Shown here in pieces: positions 25,206 to 37,671 of a DNA stretch of 64,000 bases; within the stretch, counting starts at the first letter, position 1, and each line of letters starts with the position of its first letter. The translations under genes and the position numbers were made by a program. The stretch is from Acanthosepion esculentum (taxonomy: Eukaryota; Mollusca; Cephalopoda; Sepiida; Sepiidae), in assembly GCA_964036315.1 (NCBI GenBank), contig OZ038496.1, forward strand, positions 11,625,035 to 11,689,034, read 5' to 3'. A model generated the notes under the pieces. It was not told the origin of the DNA, ran no database searches, and worked only from the letters and a program-made list of their open reading frames with translations.

Positions 25206-25289
25206 TCAAAAGCTGAATATGAATGACACAAATGATTGAAAGGCATATTCAGAGAGGACATTGTCTAGAAAACATAGCAATTACGATGT

Positions 25290-27895
25290 AAAACATTAAA
25301 TATAAATAATTAAATATAAATCTTAATAATTGAATATAAACTTTAATAATTGAATATAAACCTTAATAATTAAATATAAATCTTAATAATGGAATATAAA
25401 CTTTAATAATTGAATATAAACCTTAATAATTAAATATAAATCTTAATAATTAAATATAAAACTTAATAATTGAATATAAACCTTAATAATTGAATATAAA
25501 CCTTAATAAGAGAATATAAACCTTAATAATTAAATATAAATTTTAATAATTAAATATAAAACTTAATAATTGAATATAAACCTTAATAAGAGAATATAAA
25601 CCTTAATAATTAAACATAAATATTATTAATTAAATATAAAACTTAATAATTGAATATAAACCTTAATAATTGAATATAAACCTTAATAAGAGAATATAAA
25701 CCTTAATAATTAAACATAAATCTTATTAATTAAATATAAAAATTAATAATAATATATAAATCTTATTAATAAAATATAAATCTTAATAATGAAATATAAA
25801 TCTTAATAATGAAATATAAACCTTAATAATTGAATATAAACCTTAATAATTAAATATAAACCTTAATAATTGAAGATAAATCTTAATAATTAAATATAAA
25901 ACTTAATAATAATATATAAATCTTAATAATAGAATATAAACCTTAATAATAGAATATAAACCTTAATAATTAAATATAAAACTTAATAATTGAATATAAA
26001 CCTTAATAATTAAATATAAATCTTAATAATTAAATATAAAACTTAATAATTGAATATAAACCTTAATAATTGAATATAAACCTTAATAATTGAATATAAA
26101 CCTTAATAAGAGAATATAAACCTTAATAATTAAATATAAATTTTAATAATTAAATATAAACCTTAATAATTAAATATAAATCTTAATAATTAAATATAAA
26201 TCTTAATAATTGAATATAAACCTTAATAATTGAATATAAACCTTACTAATTAAACATAAATCTTATTAATTAAATATAAAACTTAATAATAATATATAAA
26301 TCTTAATAATAAAATATAAATCTTAATAATGAAATATAAATCTTAATAATTAAATATAAACCTTAATAATTGAATATAAACCTTAATGATAGAATATAAA
26401 CCTTAATAATTGAATATAAACCTTAATAATTGAATATAAACCTTAATAATTGAATATAAACCTTAATAATTGAATATAAACCTTAATAATTGAAGATAAA
26501 TCTTAATAATTAAATATAAAACTTAATAATAATATATAAATCTTAATAATAGAATATAAACCTTAATAATAGAATATAAACCTTAATAATTAAATATAAA
26601 ACTTAATAATTGAATATAAACCTTAATAATTAAATATAAATCTTAATAATTAAATATAAAACTTAATAATTGAATATAAACCTTAATAATTGAATATAAA
26701 CCTTAATAAGAGAATATAAACCTTAATAATTAAATATAAATTTTAATAATTAAATATAAACCTTAATAATAAAATATAAACCTTAATAATGAAATATAAA
26801 TCTTAATAATTGAATATAAACCTTAATAATAGAATATAAATCTTAATAATTAAATATAAATCTTAATAATTAAATATAGATCTTAATAATTGAATATAAA
26901 CCTTAATAATTGAATATAAACCTTACTAATTAAACATAAATCTTATTAATTAAATATAAAACTTAATAATAATATATAAATCTTAATAATAAAATATAAA
27001 TCTTAATAATAGAATATAAACCTTAATAATTAAATATAAAACTTAATAATTGAATATAAACCTTAATAATTAAATATAAATCTTAATAATTAAATATAAA
27101 ACTTAATAATTGAATATAAACCTTAATAATTGAATATAAACCTTAATAAGAGAATATAAACCTTAATAATTAAATATAAATTTTAATAATTAAATATAAA
27201 ACTTAATAATAAAATATAAACCTTAATAATGAAATATAAATCTTAATAATTGAATATAAACCTTAATAATAGAATATAAATCTTAATAATTAAATATAAA
27301 TCTTAATAATTAAATATAAATCTTAATAATTGAATATAAACCTTAATAATTGAATATAAACCTTACTAATTAAACATAAATCTTATTAATTAAATATAAA
27401 ACTTAATAATATATAAATCTTAATAATAAAATATAAATCTTAATAATGAAATATAAATCTTAATAATTAAATATAAACCTTAATAATTGAATATAAACCT
27501 TAATGATAGAATATAAACCTTAATAATTAAATATAAAACTTAATAATTGAATATAAACCTTAATAATTGAATATAAACCTTAATAATTGAATATAAACCT
27601 TAATAATTGAAGATAAATCTTAATAATTAAATATAAAACTTAATAATAATATATAAATCTTAATAATAGAATATAAACCCTAATAATAGAATATAAACCT
27701 TAATAATTAAATATAAAACTTAATAATTGAATATAAACCTTAATAATTAAACATAAATCTTAATAATTAAATATAAAACTTAATAATAATATATAAATCT
27801 TAATAATAAAATATAAATCTTAATAATTAAATATAAAACTTAATATAAATAATTGAAAATAAAACTTTATAATTAAATATAAAACTTAATAATCT
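25290..27895. repeat. 20-bp minisatellite array, about 130 copies
   Basis: Tandem units close to CTTAATAATTGAATATAAAC. Variable positions sit mainly at the base before CTTAATAAT (C, T or A) and at the two bases after it (TG, TA, AG, AA, GA). The 20-base phase is kept until about 27405, where a 3-base loss shifts it. Longer blocks of variants recur in the same order (see findings). No coding potential. Confidence 0.97.
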
Positions 27896-28305
27896 AAAAA
27901 CCACAATATATTCTATTCAAACGTCGTTTTTCACTGCCCGGTATAAGTTCACTGCAATATAAATTGCATTTTTTCTTTTTAACTACATTGCGGGACCAGT
28001 TTATTAAATTATAATAATACTACACACACTACTCGGAGGGGGGTGGGGGCTAAAAAAATAATGAATACAAAAATTGAGAGTTATTATGAATCTTCTTCCC
28101 TCACATTAGCCTAGCAAAAATTAGAAATATTGATTAAAGATCTAACAATAATTACCTAAAATAATATAGACTATTTATTTTAGTTTGCAGTGTTGTAGTC
28201 ACTATTTTTCTTCCACATTTCATTTATATAGTGGAGAAAAACATCTGATATTATATCAGTGTGTGGGGAATATTTTGTATGCCTATATACCTCCTAAGTG
28301 CCACT
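27896..28305. other. No gene seen
   Basis: AT-rich; a G-rich run (GGAGGGGGGTGGGGGC) at 28036 stands out. Confidence 0.45.
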
Positions 28306-28309
28306 GTTT

Positions 28310-28880
28310 TTTGGTATTAGAAAAGAACGGTTTATAAACTACATCCGCGTCCTGGGTTAGATGATAAACTACATACGACAGCAAGTCCTTTGACCAGAAG
28401 GTTCTGATGAGCGGAGAACAACTTCTTAATTGCTGGTGTTGCCAGCCCACCGTAACCCGGGGTGGTAGCACCTTTCAGCATCCCAGCTATGAGCAAATAG
28501 TTAAATCTCCACCCGCACCCAAAAAAGAGCTGACAAAACACTATGATAGTAGAAAAATAGATTTTAATAATAGCAATAATATTTTGGAAACATTATTACC
28601 AGAAGTTCATTTTTTAAAATTAAAAATATTACCAGCAATATATTTAAAAAAAAAATTATCAACAATACATTTTTGGCAAAAATAGTTTTGCCAAAAATGT
28701 ATTGTTGATAATTTTTTTTTTACCGGAAATATATTTTTGAAAAAAATATTACCAGCAGTACATTTTAGGAAAAAATATTACCAGCCATACTTTTTAGGAA
28801 AAAAAATATTACCAGCAATAAATATCTTGTCGGAATTAAATAACCCACTGAGATTAATAGGTCTTAAGCCAAACCAAACC
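28310..28880 (-). repeat. Composite repeat R1, minus orientation
   Basis: Begins with AGATGATAAACTACATACGA and the GGTGGTAGCACC / CAGCTATGAGCAAATAGTT blocks, continues into ATTACCAGCAATA units (28595-28820), and ends with TTAAATAACCCACTGAGATT (28836). A perfect palindrome is embedded at 28646-28721 (separate entry). Confidence 0.65.
28646..28721. repeat. Perfect 36-bp palindrome inside R1
   Basis: Arms 28646-28681 and 28686-28721 are exact reverse complements (core TTATCAACAATACATTTTTG) around a 4-base loop. One minisatellite unit of R1 has been inverted onto itself. Confidence 0.92.
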
Positions 28881-29185
28881 AAATAAAAGAACGGTTTAAG
28901 TATTACTTTCTCTTTTCTCTTGTGTTTCAAAATGCAGCAACGATATCCTCTGGTCCTGCTGTGAAATAAAATATTCCCTAGAGGCAAGCACCTGAAAGAT
29001 TTGATGCACAATACCACTTATTTTCTAATACCATAGTCTTAAATATGTCTTTCTTTCTTTTCAGTGACAGATTGATTCGTTCCTTTTACGGATTATCAAC
29101 CCTTAACTGGTATACGTACACAGTATATTTTCTCTCTTTTAGGAATCGTTGTTTTATCTTGAGTTCCGTAATATCTGTATAAGTA
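28880..29185. other. No gene seen
   Basis: No coding or repeat signal recognised. Confidence 0.4.
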
Positions 29186-29189
29186 AGAT

Positions 29190-30095
29190 ACAGGGGGCGA
29201 TGGATAAATTATCGTCTAAATTACGCAAAAATTAAAATAACACTGACATCTAATTTTAATAGACATAGTTACCAAAATTCCACAAAAATATCTTGAAATA
29301 CGAAAGAGTAGATTCATTCAATAAATTCGCCGTTGGCTTCCACCACGGCCTCCAGAATACTTCGGAATCTTCTGCAACTATTTTAGTCAGGTTGGTCTTG
29401 TTTAAATTGGTGAATGCTGACACAACCTTTGGCTTCAGTTAATCTTTGTTGTTATTAGGTTGGTGCAAAAATAATGTCGTTTTTTGACGTTCAACTTCAT
29501 GTGAGAAAACGACATTATTTTTGCACCAACCTAATAAAAGCAGATTTGTTGGTCTTTGGCTCATCTGCGTCCCGCACATAATAATCAAGGAGTTGGAGTC
29601 TGGAGAGTTAGGTGGCCAGAAGTAAGGGGTGATGTGGTCGCAGGAATTATCTAACAGCCATGACTGGGTCCTCCTGCTTGTGTGACATGGTGGACTATCC
29701 TGTTGCCAGACATAAATTCTTCCAGCAGCTACGCTCTTGAGCTAGTGCAGCATTACATCTTCAAGGCACTCGATGTAGAGCTTGAGACCCTGTGGGAAGA
29801 TTAAAGGAGTAATAACGTCGCCATCAGTCTAAACGTCATCATGTAGACTGGATAGAGCATCCAACGCTTTCTGAATCCCGTGTGCTCAGATTGACACCCA
29901 AACAATCTGAAATATTCGTATTAGAGCTTCCGGCGCGAATTCCAAGCAGTAGAGCATGCCGCTTATAAAGTAATGGCGGAGTGAATTGCGTCAAGGTTCT
30001 ATTGTTTTCATAGATGGTGCCCAAAACAAACAACGCGCATGCGCTAAATTAAAAATATAATATAGCGACAATTTACCCATCGCAGAGTGTATATA
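29190..30095 (-). mobile_element. maT-like (DD37D) transposon, decayed
   Basis: Ends: CAGGGGGCGATGGATAAATT near 29191 and, at about 30067-30086, GCGACAATTTACCCATCGCA. These are imperfect inverted repeats. On the minus strand transposase pieces are legible: an N-terminal piece with LLLGIRAGSSNTNISDCLGV (about 29970-29910), WQQDSPPCHTSRRTQSW (about 29710-29660), FWPPNSPD (about 29625), and the C-terminus FRSILEAVVEANGEF (about 29370-29325). Thirty-seven residues separate the last two catalytic positions, if one frameshift is allowed. The same family is present at 56998-58035. An 80-bp MITE is inserted within it. Confidence 0.8.
29455..29534. mobile_element. 80-bp palindromic mariner MITE
   Basis: Exactly 80 bases starting TTAGGTTGGTGCAAAAATAA and ending with its complement, flanked by TA on both sides. 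Arms of about 30 bases are near-perfect. The terminal sequence TTAGGTTGGTGCAAAA is the one known from Hsmar1/MADE1-type mariner ends. It sits inside the decayed maT gene, so it inserted later. Confidence 0.92.
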
Positions 30096-30159
30096 TAATA
30101 TATTTCATGTTTTAGTTTCTAAGGTTATTATAATTGAGCTTGTCTGTTCCTTCCTTAAT

Positions 30160-30890
30160 TGGCACAACCGTTGCACCTGGGTAATACCTTATAAATAATG
30201 GACTATTCCGTTATCATCGCGTGAAAAGGGGGGAAAATACAATACTTGGTTACTGTGAAAACATAAAAGAAAGAAGGGAAAACAGAAATGGGGAGAGAGA
30301 GAGAGATAGAGAATCATATTAAACTGAGAACAACAGATACTACATTTTGATCTTAGCCAAACGACCGTGAAACGAAGACGACCGCGATAATCGCGCAATT
30401 TTTTTCAGACGCTTTGTATCGAAAGACGGAAACCTGTAAGGCAATCGACAAAAATCAAATTTTTGTGTGATGATCGTATAAGCGTGAAACCCAAACATAT
30501 CCATACGACTGATTATATATATATATGTATGTATAATTTGAATTCACATTGGGTAACATCAGTACAAACAATGAAGGTAGTGTCAGTAATTCAGTACAGT
30601 AAAATTGTAAACGACTTTATTATTATTATTATTATTGTGTTTGCCCCTTCCGTCGTTAGTTTGCACGACCGTTATTCCCAGCCAGTGCCTCATAAAAATG
30701 GTCTATTCCGTTTTGATCGCGTGAAAAGAGGGAAAATGCACTACTTTGTTTCAGTGAGAAAATGAAAGAAAGAAAGTAGGGACGAGGGAAGTTTTTATCG
30801 TTTCCTGACAATACCTCATAAATAATGGACTTTCATTTCAAGAAAATAGAAGAAAAGACTACTTCGTTTCAGTCAGAAAATGAAGGAGAG
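30160..30890 (-). repeat. snRNA-related repeat units
   Basis: Three related blocks (about 30175-30275, 30680-30775, 30805-30890) share ATAATGGACTATTCCG-like sequence followed by GCGTGAAAAG and GAAAATGAAAGAAAG-like stretches. The first one adjoins the U2-like segment. On the minus strand GGTATTACCCAGGTGCAACG near 30185 is reminiscent of the U2 3' stem-loop. A U2-derived repeat family is possible; similarity beyond the 5' part is weak. Confidence 0.35.
30312..30377 (-). pseudogene. U2 snRNA 5'-part pseudogene
   Basis: The minus strand reads TTTGGCTAAGATCAAAATGT then AGTATCTGTTGTTCTCAG and TTTAATAT. It matches the 5' domain of metazoan U2 snRNA over about 65 bases with scattered substitutions. 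The branch-point-pairing GTAGTA is retained. The 3' half is replaced or unrecognisable, so this is a pseudogene or the head of a U2-derived repeat. Confidence 0.8.
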
Positions 30891-31720
30891 AATTGTTTAA
30901 CTGCTTTTTCAGTGAAATGTATACGTTGTCAATTTCAAATCTTTTCTTTTGTACCGACTTCTTAAAATAACGGCCAGCAATCATAGATATGATTGCTATT
31001 GCCATATATTTGTTGAAGTTGTTAAGCTCAAATATTTAACGATACGGTAGCGGCATTTCAACGATTATTTTATTGTCGTAGAATTCGCCATGATCTTACT
31101 CTGTTATTAACTGAAGAATTAAGATACGTCAGAATATCAGAATAGGAAAATCGTGACATTTTCACAAGTCAAACTAGTAATAATAATTATTTATGCGTGT
31201 CAGGTTTTTAATATTTTAATTTTAATTTAGGATCAATTAAAATATCTTTTTAATATATATTTAATGCACGTAGATAATATTTGTTATATAAATTATTATT
31301 TATCCTGCTTATTAATTGAGTCATGTGTGGACATGATTTTAATTTTGAAAAGTTTATCTTTAGCATCTCATTTTACTGTCTTGAATAATAGAGCCTAATG
31401 TTACTACACTTCTCCATGAATCATTCTCAGATGTGTTAATAAGCTATTTCCATAAAGGTCCTAAATTCTAATCACTCATCAAGCCCTTCGTAATCAACTA
31501 TAGGATCAGACCTGAAAAATACTTTTTGTGCAACATCAGGGTTAATGTTAATTGGCTTGCGTTCATATTGCGACATTGTTACGTCATTCTCCATTGTTCA
31601 ATATTGGGTTGTCCTGTTGGTTTCACTGAATTACTCCTCCCGGTAACCTTCAGTCCAATTCCCTAAAATCGCAATGTCGTTGACTTTTGCTGAAAGTCAA
31701 ATAACCCTTTTTTCACCGGG
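30891..31720. other. No gene seen
   Basis: AT-rich sequence without recognisable coding or repeat structure. Confidence 0.45.
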
Positions 31721-31724
31721 AGAA

Positions 31725-33490
31725 ATGTATCCTTTATCCGAAAGGCCCAAGTCCGTAAATCGCGAAACTCAGAAAATGTTTCAATTGTTGACATGACTTG
31801 GCACAAATGGAAAACTTCAGAAAGAACTTGGAAGGTTCATAGTTGATGTGCAGCTGTACTAAGTGACCTCATCTGCCCTGGAAACTTTGAAGTAATAAAA
31901 AATATATCCTTCAATCGAAATTCCAATATACGAAAACCTCCAAAATCCGAAACCCTCCAAAATCCGACAGTTTTTCAGGTGCTGAAATGACTTGTCAAAA
32001 ACGGAAAATTTTAGAAAGCACTTTGAATGTCCATAGGTGATGTGCAGCTGTACTAAGTGACCTCATCTGCCCTGGAAACTTTGAAGTAATAAAAAATATA
32101 TCCTTTAATCGAAAATTTCAGAAAGCACTGGGAATGTTCCTAGATGATTTGCAACTGTTATAAGTGACCTCATCTACCGTAGGTGGAGATTCCCCAGCCC
32201 AGCTACCTAGCCTATGTTGGCGTCTGTGTTTATTAGTGATCGTCACAGCAACATCTTCGTTCGTAGATTAATTACCAGTTGTTTCGTGCTCAGTAAAGAT
32301 ATATAAAATGTCAAGAAGTCCTGCAGATTCTTATAAGGGTAGTGAAAAGAAAAAAGAAAGCATTTATTTTTTTAAATATCGTAGAAAGTCCAACTGTTGG
32401 AAAAAGTAAACTAGGCAGGTGTATAAGTGTGACTGAGGAGTTTGGCGTTGGAACAACGATCGTATACAACGTAAGGAAACTAGGAGTAATTGTTAAATTT
32501 TTATGCTGAAAGTGATAAACAAAAAATGTAATAAAAAATAGAAAAACACTGCTCAAATCAAAGAAGGATGATTTCTATTGTGTATTGATGAAGCGAATTG
32601 GTCAGCGTCGAAGTGACCTGGTATAATGATCATGAAACAGGTGACAATCTGTCATGACGAAATGAATACAGAAGGCAACTGCAAGTATTCAGCATGCTGG
32701 TGACAGAAATTTAAGAAAAGGTATATTTGAAAGTGTGTGGTGATAAACCTTCAGTGTATATGTATATGCTGTGTTCTGAAATGTAAAGATATATCGTGTT
32801 TATGCCTGGGTTTCATTCCTAAGCTGCCCCATTTTATAGATGCTATTTACAAATTAAACAGTCTATATTCGAAAATCCGAAAAATCTGAAAGCCCATGCA
32901 CTTCCGGTCCCAAGAATTCAGACAAAGAATTATCGACCTGTTCTATTGTACTTGGACTGTAGAACAAATACAGACTGTGTACAACTGCAATCCTTACTTG
33001 GAATCGCATAGCATTAACAATATGGCGTCACCGATAGGATCTTTGTTGCATGTCGAAGACCAGCATTGGTCGAAATTTGGATAACGTGATTCGCAACCCT
33101 TGCTAGATCAAATAGACGGCGAGACGAATACATAAATGGGAGTGAAAACGAAATCACAGATTTATTTCTGGCAACAACTGTGTGTGAAGCTGTTAGGGAC
33201 ATTTCATTGATGACTTATATAATAGAAGCTGAAGAATTAACGTTTATGCAAATCAAAGAGATTCTGTGTAACGATAAAGCATCTACTGATATAAAACTAC
33301 CTTCAGAGTATATGGATACTCTGTATTCTGAAACGTAAAGATATATCGTGTTTATGCTAGTGTTCCATTCCTAAGCTGCTCCATTTTATAGATTCTATTT
33401 ACAAATTAAATAGCCTGTATTCGAAAATCGGAAGCACTTCCGGTCCCAAGAATTTCGGATAAAGGATTTTCAAATTACAATTTGAGAATC
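31725..33490 (+). mobile_element. Tigger/pogo-like transposon, rearranged
   Basis: The left end shows TATCCTTTATCCGAAAGGCC near 31729 and the right end CCCAAGAATTTCGGATAAAG near 33453: the TATCCG/CGGATA inverted ends of Tigger-like elements. Subterminal blocks are duplicated: CTAAGTGACCTCATCTGCCC at about 31858 and 32058 on the left, and GATATATCGTGTTTATGC with AAGCTGC(C/T)CCATTTTATAG at about 32790 and 33340 on the right. One transposase relic lies between. The insert 32935-33300 is unassigned. Confidence 0.7.
32309..32760 (+). pseudogene. Tigger/pogo-like transposase N-terminal relic
   Basis: The start reads MSRSPADSYKGSEKKKES. After a frameshift come the HTH (VTEEFGVGTTIVYNVRK), SDKQKMxKNRKTLLKSKKDD-like sequence with a stop, and the CENP-B-type second DNA-binding region ending YLKVCGDKPSV-like near 32750. 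The DDE catalytic domain is not legible. Multiple stops show long decay. Confidence 0.65.
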
Positions 33491-34545
33491 CATTATCCGA
33501 ATTTCGTGAATTGAATTGCCTAATAAATTCTTACAGTGCATTAAATTTTATAAAATCTGACGTGCATCATTGATTTGAAAATTGCATACATAATGCATTG
33601 ACTTGTATAAAATCACATAGAGCACATTTATTTGTGTAAAATCTAACGGGTTTAGTAACTTTGCACAACAAAATCTGACATAATGATAATATGCAGCTAC
33701 CCTTGATATGAGATTGGAATTTATTCATTAAGCTATTTTGAACAAATCCTTCGATGTCAAAATGCTGCCACGTCTATTGTCTCGTGAAGCACTTTGGAGA
33801 GTGAATCGTTACAAGAAAAGACAGATTTCTCTTGAGCGCCTCGGCCACTCGGTAAATCTTGTCACCAATGATACCGCCTCGAGCCCGTAAAATGTCACTT
33901 TGACATTTGTGCTTTAGATGTCAGCAGTAAACATGTCAGATCTGTCAGCTGGGCGGAAGCGTGAAGACGTGCTGAAGTCGGTTCGTTTTATGATTCGCCT
34001 GTTCTGACCGGGGTTATTTTGAATTTCTGCTTTTGTTGACACTGGCAGACGTTCAAATGCCAAAGCTAACATCTCGACTTACTGGGTTGAAAGGCTAAAA
34101 ATATGTGTTGTGTCTAGATACAAAATTAAATCAGCGATCGGAAAAGAAGAAAAAAAAATTACAAGAATGAAAGACGGGAAAAGTATTTTAGTGAGCGTAG
34201 TTAAGAGATTGTCTTTAAGAAGAGAAACATATTAATAAAATGGCGTTGAGAAGACGAAGAGAGTCCCTTTAGAACATGAACAACCATGACTCTCCATATC
34301 TTTCTACCTCTTTTTCTCCTTTTTATTATGCCTTCCATTCACTTTTAAACGAACCATTCACACTCGCGGGACTACGTCTGTCCATCTTGCATTTAATATG
34401 TCCTTTGAGTGTCAGATTTCCTAATACTTCTTTGTTTGGGTTCAATAATTTCGTCTCTTGATTATTCTAGATATTTGTCGATTTTATTTCCATTTTCCTT
34501 GAAATTAACTCGTTTCGCACATGATCGTTCCATTCTGAGAATCTT
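33491..34545. other. No gene seen
   Basis: No open frame with recognisable motifs. Composition becomes purine-rich near 34140-34270. Confidence 0.45.
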
Positions 34546-37500
34546 CCTGTAGAACGACATATGTCTCACGTCTGCTGTTGAATTCTGTGAGAAAATTACC
34601 AGCATTCAATGCTATACAAGATGGTGGATATTACATAGCAGTTCAGTTCTTTTTGTTTTTTTCTATCTGTTCCTGTAGAACGACATATGTTTCACGTCTG
34701 CTGTTGAATTCTGTGAGAAAATTACCAGCATTCAATGCTATACAAGATGGTGGATATTACATAGCAGTTCAGTTCTTTTTGTTTTTTCTATCTGTTCCTG
34801 TAGAACGACATATGTCTCACGTCTGCTGTTGAATTCTGTGAGAAAATTACCAGCATTCCATGCTATACAAGATGGTGGATATTACATAGCAGTTCAGTTC
34901 TTTTTGTTTTTTCTATCTGTTCCTGTAGAACGACATATGTCTCACGTCTGCTGTTGAATTCTGTGAGAAAATTACCAGCATTCCATGCTATACAAGATGG
35001 TGGATATTACATAGCAGTTCAGTTCTTTTTGTTTTTTCTATCTGTTCCTGTAGAACGACATATGTCTCACGTCTGCTGTTGAATTCCGTGAAAAAATTAC
35101 CAGCATTCAATGCTATACAAGATGTTGGATATTACATAGCAGTTCAGTTCTTTTTGTTTTTTCTATCTGTTCCTGTAGAACGACATATGTCTCACGTCTG
35201 CTGTTGAATTCTGTGAGAAAATTACCAGCATTCCATGCTATACAAGATGGTGGATATTACATAGCAGTTCAGTTCTTTTTGTTTTTTCTATCTGTTCCTG
35301 TAGAACGACATATGTCTCACGTCTGCTGTTGAATTCCGTGAAAAAATTACCAGCATTCAATGCTATACAAGATGTTGGATATTACATAGCAGTTCAGTTC
35401 TTTTTGTTTTTTCTATCTGTTCCTGTAGAACGACATATGTCTCACGTCTGCTGTTGAATTCTGTGAGAAAATTACCAGCATTCAATGCTATACAAGATGG
35501 TGGATATTACATAGCAGTTCAGTTCTTTTTGTTTTTTCTATCTGTTCCTGTAGAACGACATATGTCTCACGTCTGCTGTTGAATTCTGTGAGAAAATTAC
35601 CAGCATTCAATGCTATACAAGATGGTGGATATTACATAGCAGTTCAGTTCTTTTTGTTTTTTCTATCTGTTCCTGTAGAACGACATATGTCTCACGTCTG
35701 CTGTTGAATTCTGTGAGAAAATTACCAGCATTCAATGCTATACAAGATGTTGGATATTACATAGCAGTTCAGTTCTTTTTGTTTTTTCTATCTGTTCCTG
35801 TAGAACGACATATGTCTCACGTCTGCTGTTGAATTCTGTGAGAAAATTACCAGCATTCCATGCTATACAAGATGGTGGATATTACATAGCAGTTCAGTTC
35901 TTTTTGTTTTTTCTATTTGTTCCTGTAGAACGACATATGTCTCACGTCTGCTGTTGAATTCTGTGAGAAAATTACCAGCATTCCATGCTATACAAGATGG
36001 TGGATATTACATAGCAGTTCAGTTCTTTTTGTTTTTTCTATCTGTTCCTGTAGAACGACATATGTCTCACGTCTGCTGTTGAATTCTGTGAGAAAATTAC
36101 CAGCATTCAATGCTATACAAGATGTTGGATATTACATAGCAGTTCAGTTCTTTTTGTTTTTTCTATCTGTTCCTGTAGAACGACATATGTCTCACGTCTG
36201 CTGTTGAATTCTGTGAGAAAATTACCAGCATTCAATGCTATACAAGATGGTGGATATTACATAGCAGTTCAGTTCTTTTTGTTTTTTCTATCTGTTCCTG
36301 TAGAACGACATATGTCTCACGTCTGCTGTTGAATTCTGTGAGAAAATTACCAGCATTCAATGCTATACAAGATGTTGGATATTACATAGCAGTTCAGTTC
36401 TTTTTGTTTTTTCTATCTGTTCCTGTAGAACGACATATGTCTCACGTCTGCTGTTGAATTCTGTGAGAAAATTACCAGCATTCCATGCTATACAAGATGG
36501 TGGATATTACATAGCAGTTCAGTTCTTTTTGTTTTTTCTATCTGTTCCTGTAGAACGACATATGTCTCACGTCTGCTGTTGAATTCCGTGAAAAAATTAC
36601 CAGCATTCAATGCTATACAAGATGTTGGATATTACATAGCAGTTCAGTTCTTTTTGTTTTTTCTATCTGTTCCTGTAGAACGACATATGTCTCACGTCTG
36701 CTGTTGAATTCTGTGAGAAAATTACCAGCATTCAATGCTATACAAGATGGTGGATATTACATAGCAGTTCAGTTCTTTTTGTTTTTTCTATCTGTTCCTG
36801 TAGAACGACATATGTCTCACGTCTGCTGTTGAATTCTGTGAGAAAATTACCAGCATTCAATGCTATACAAGATGGTGGATATTACATAGCAGTTCAGTTC
36901 TTTTTGTTTTTTCTATCTGTTCCTGTAGAACGACATATGTCTCACGTCTGCTGTTGAATTCTGTGAGAAAATTACCAGCATTCAATGCTATACAAGATGT
37001 TGGATATTACATAGCAGTTCAGTTCTTTTTGTTTTTTCTATCTGTTCCTGTAGAACGACATATGTCTCACGTCTGCTGTTGAATTCTGTGAGAAAATTAC
37101 CAGCATTCCATGCTATACAAGATGGTGGATATTACATAGCAGTTCAGTTCTTTTTGTTTTTTCTATTTGTTCCTGTAGAACGACATATGTCTCACGTCTG
37201 CTGTTGAATTCTGTGAGAAAATTACCAGCATTCCATGCTATACAAGATGGTGGATATTACATAGCAGTTCAGTTCTTTTTGTTTTTTCTATCTGTTCCTG
37301 TAGAACGACATATGTCTCACGTCTGCTGTTGAATTCTGTGAGAAAATTACCAGCATTCAATGCTATACAAGATGTTGGATATTACATAGCAGTTCAGTTC
37401 TTTTTGTTTTTTCTATCTGTTCCTGTAGAACGACATATGTCTCACGTCTGCTGTTGAATTCTGTGAGAAAATTACCAGCATTCAATGCTATACAAGATGG

Positions 37501-37671
37501 TGGATATTACATAGCAGTTCAGTTCTTTTTGTTTTTTCTATCTGTTCCTGTAGAACGACATATGTCTCACGTCTGCTGTTGAATTCTGTGAGAAAATTAC
37601 CAGCATTCAATGCTATACAAGATGTTGGATATTACATAGCAGTTCAGTTCTTTTTGTTTTTTCTATCTGTT
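34546..37671. repeat. 125-bp satellite, 25 tandem copies
   Basis: Units begin CCTGTAGAACGACATATGTC and end CTTTTTGTTTTTTCTATCTG. The first unit is 126 bases because of one extra T, the others 125. Only a few diagnostic differences exist: TTCAATG or TTCCATG, GATGGTGG or GATGTTGG, TCTGTGAG or TCCGTGAA. Units 6-15 (35172-36421) and 16-25 (36422-37671) show the same order of variants. The unit length is not a multiple of three, so it is not a coding repeat. Confidence 0.98.

Noticed and set aside
25290..27895. CRISPR array or rRNA-type tandem array
   Set aside because: Units are contiguous with no unique spacers, and the context is a eukaryotic repeat desert.
34578..34832. 84-codon frame repeating NSVRKLPAFNAIQDGGYYIAV
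   Set aside because: It exists only because the first satellite unit is 126 bases. The other units are 125 bases, so the frame is not kept through the array.
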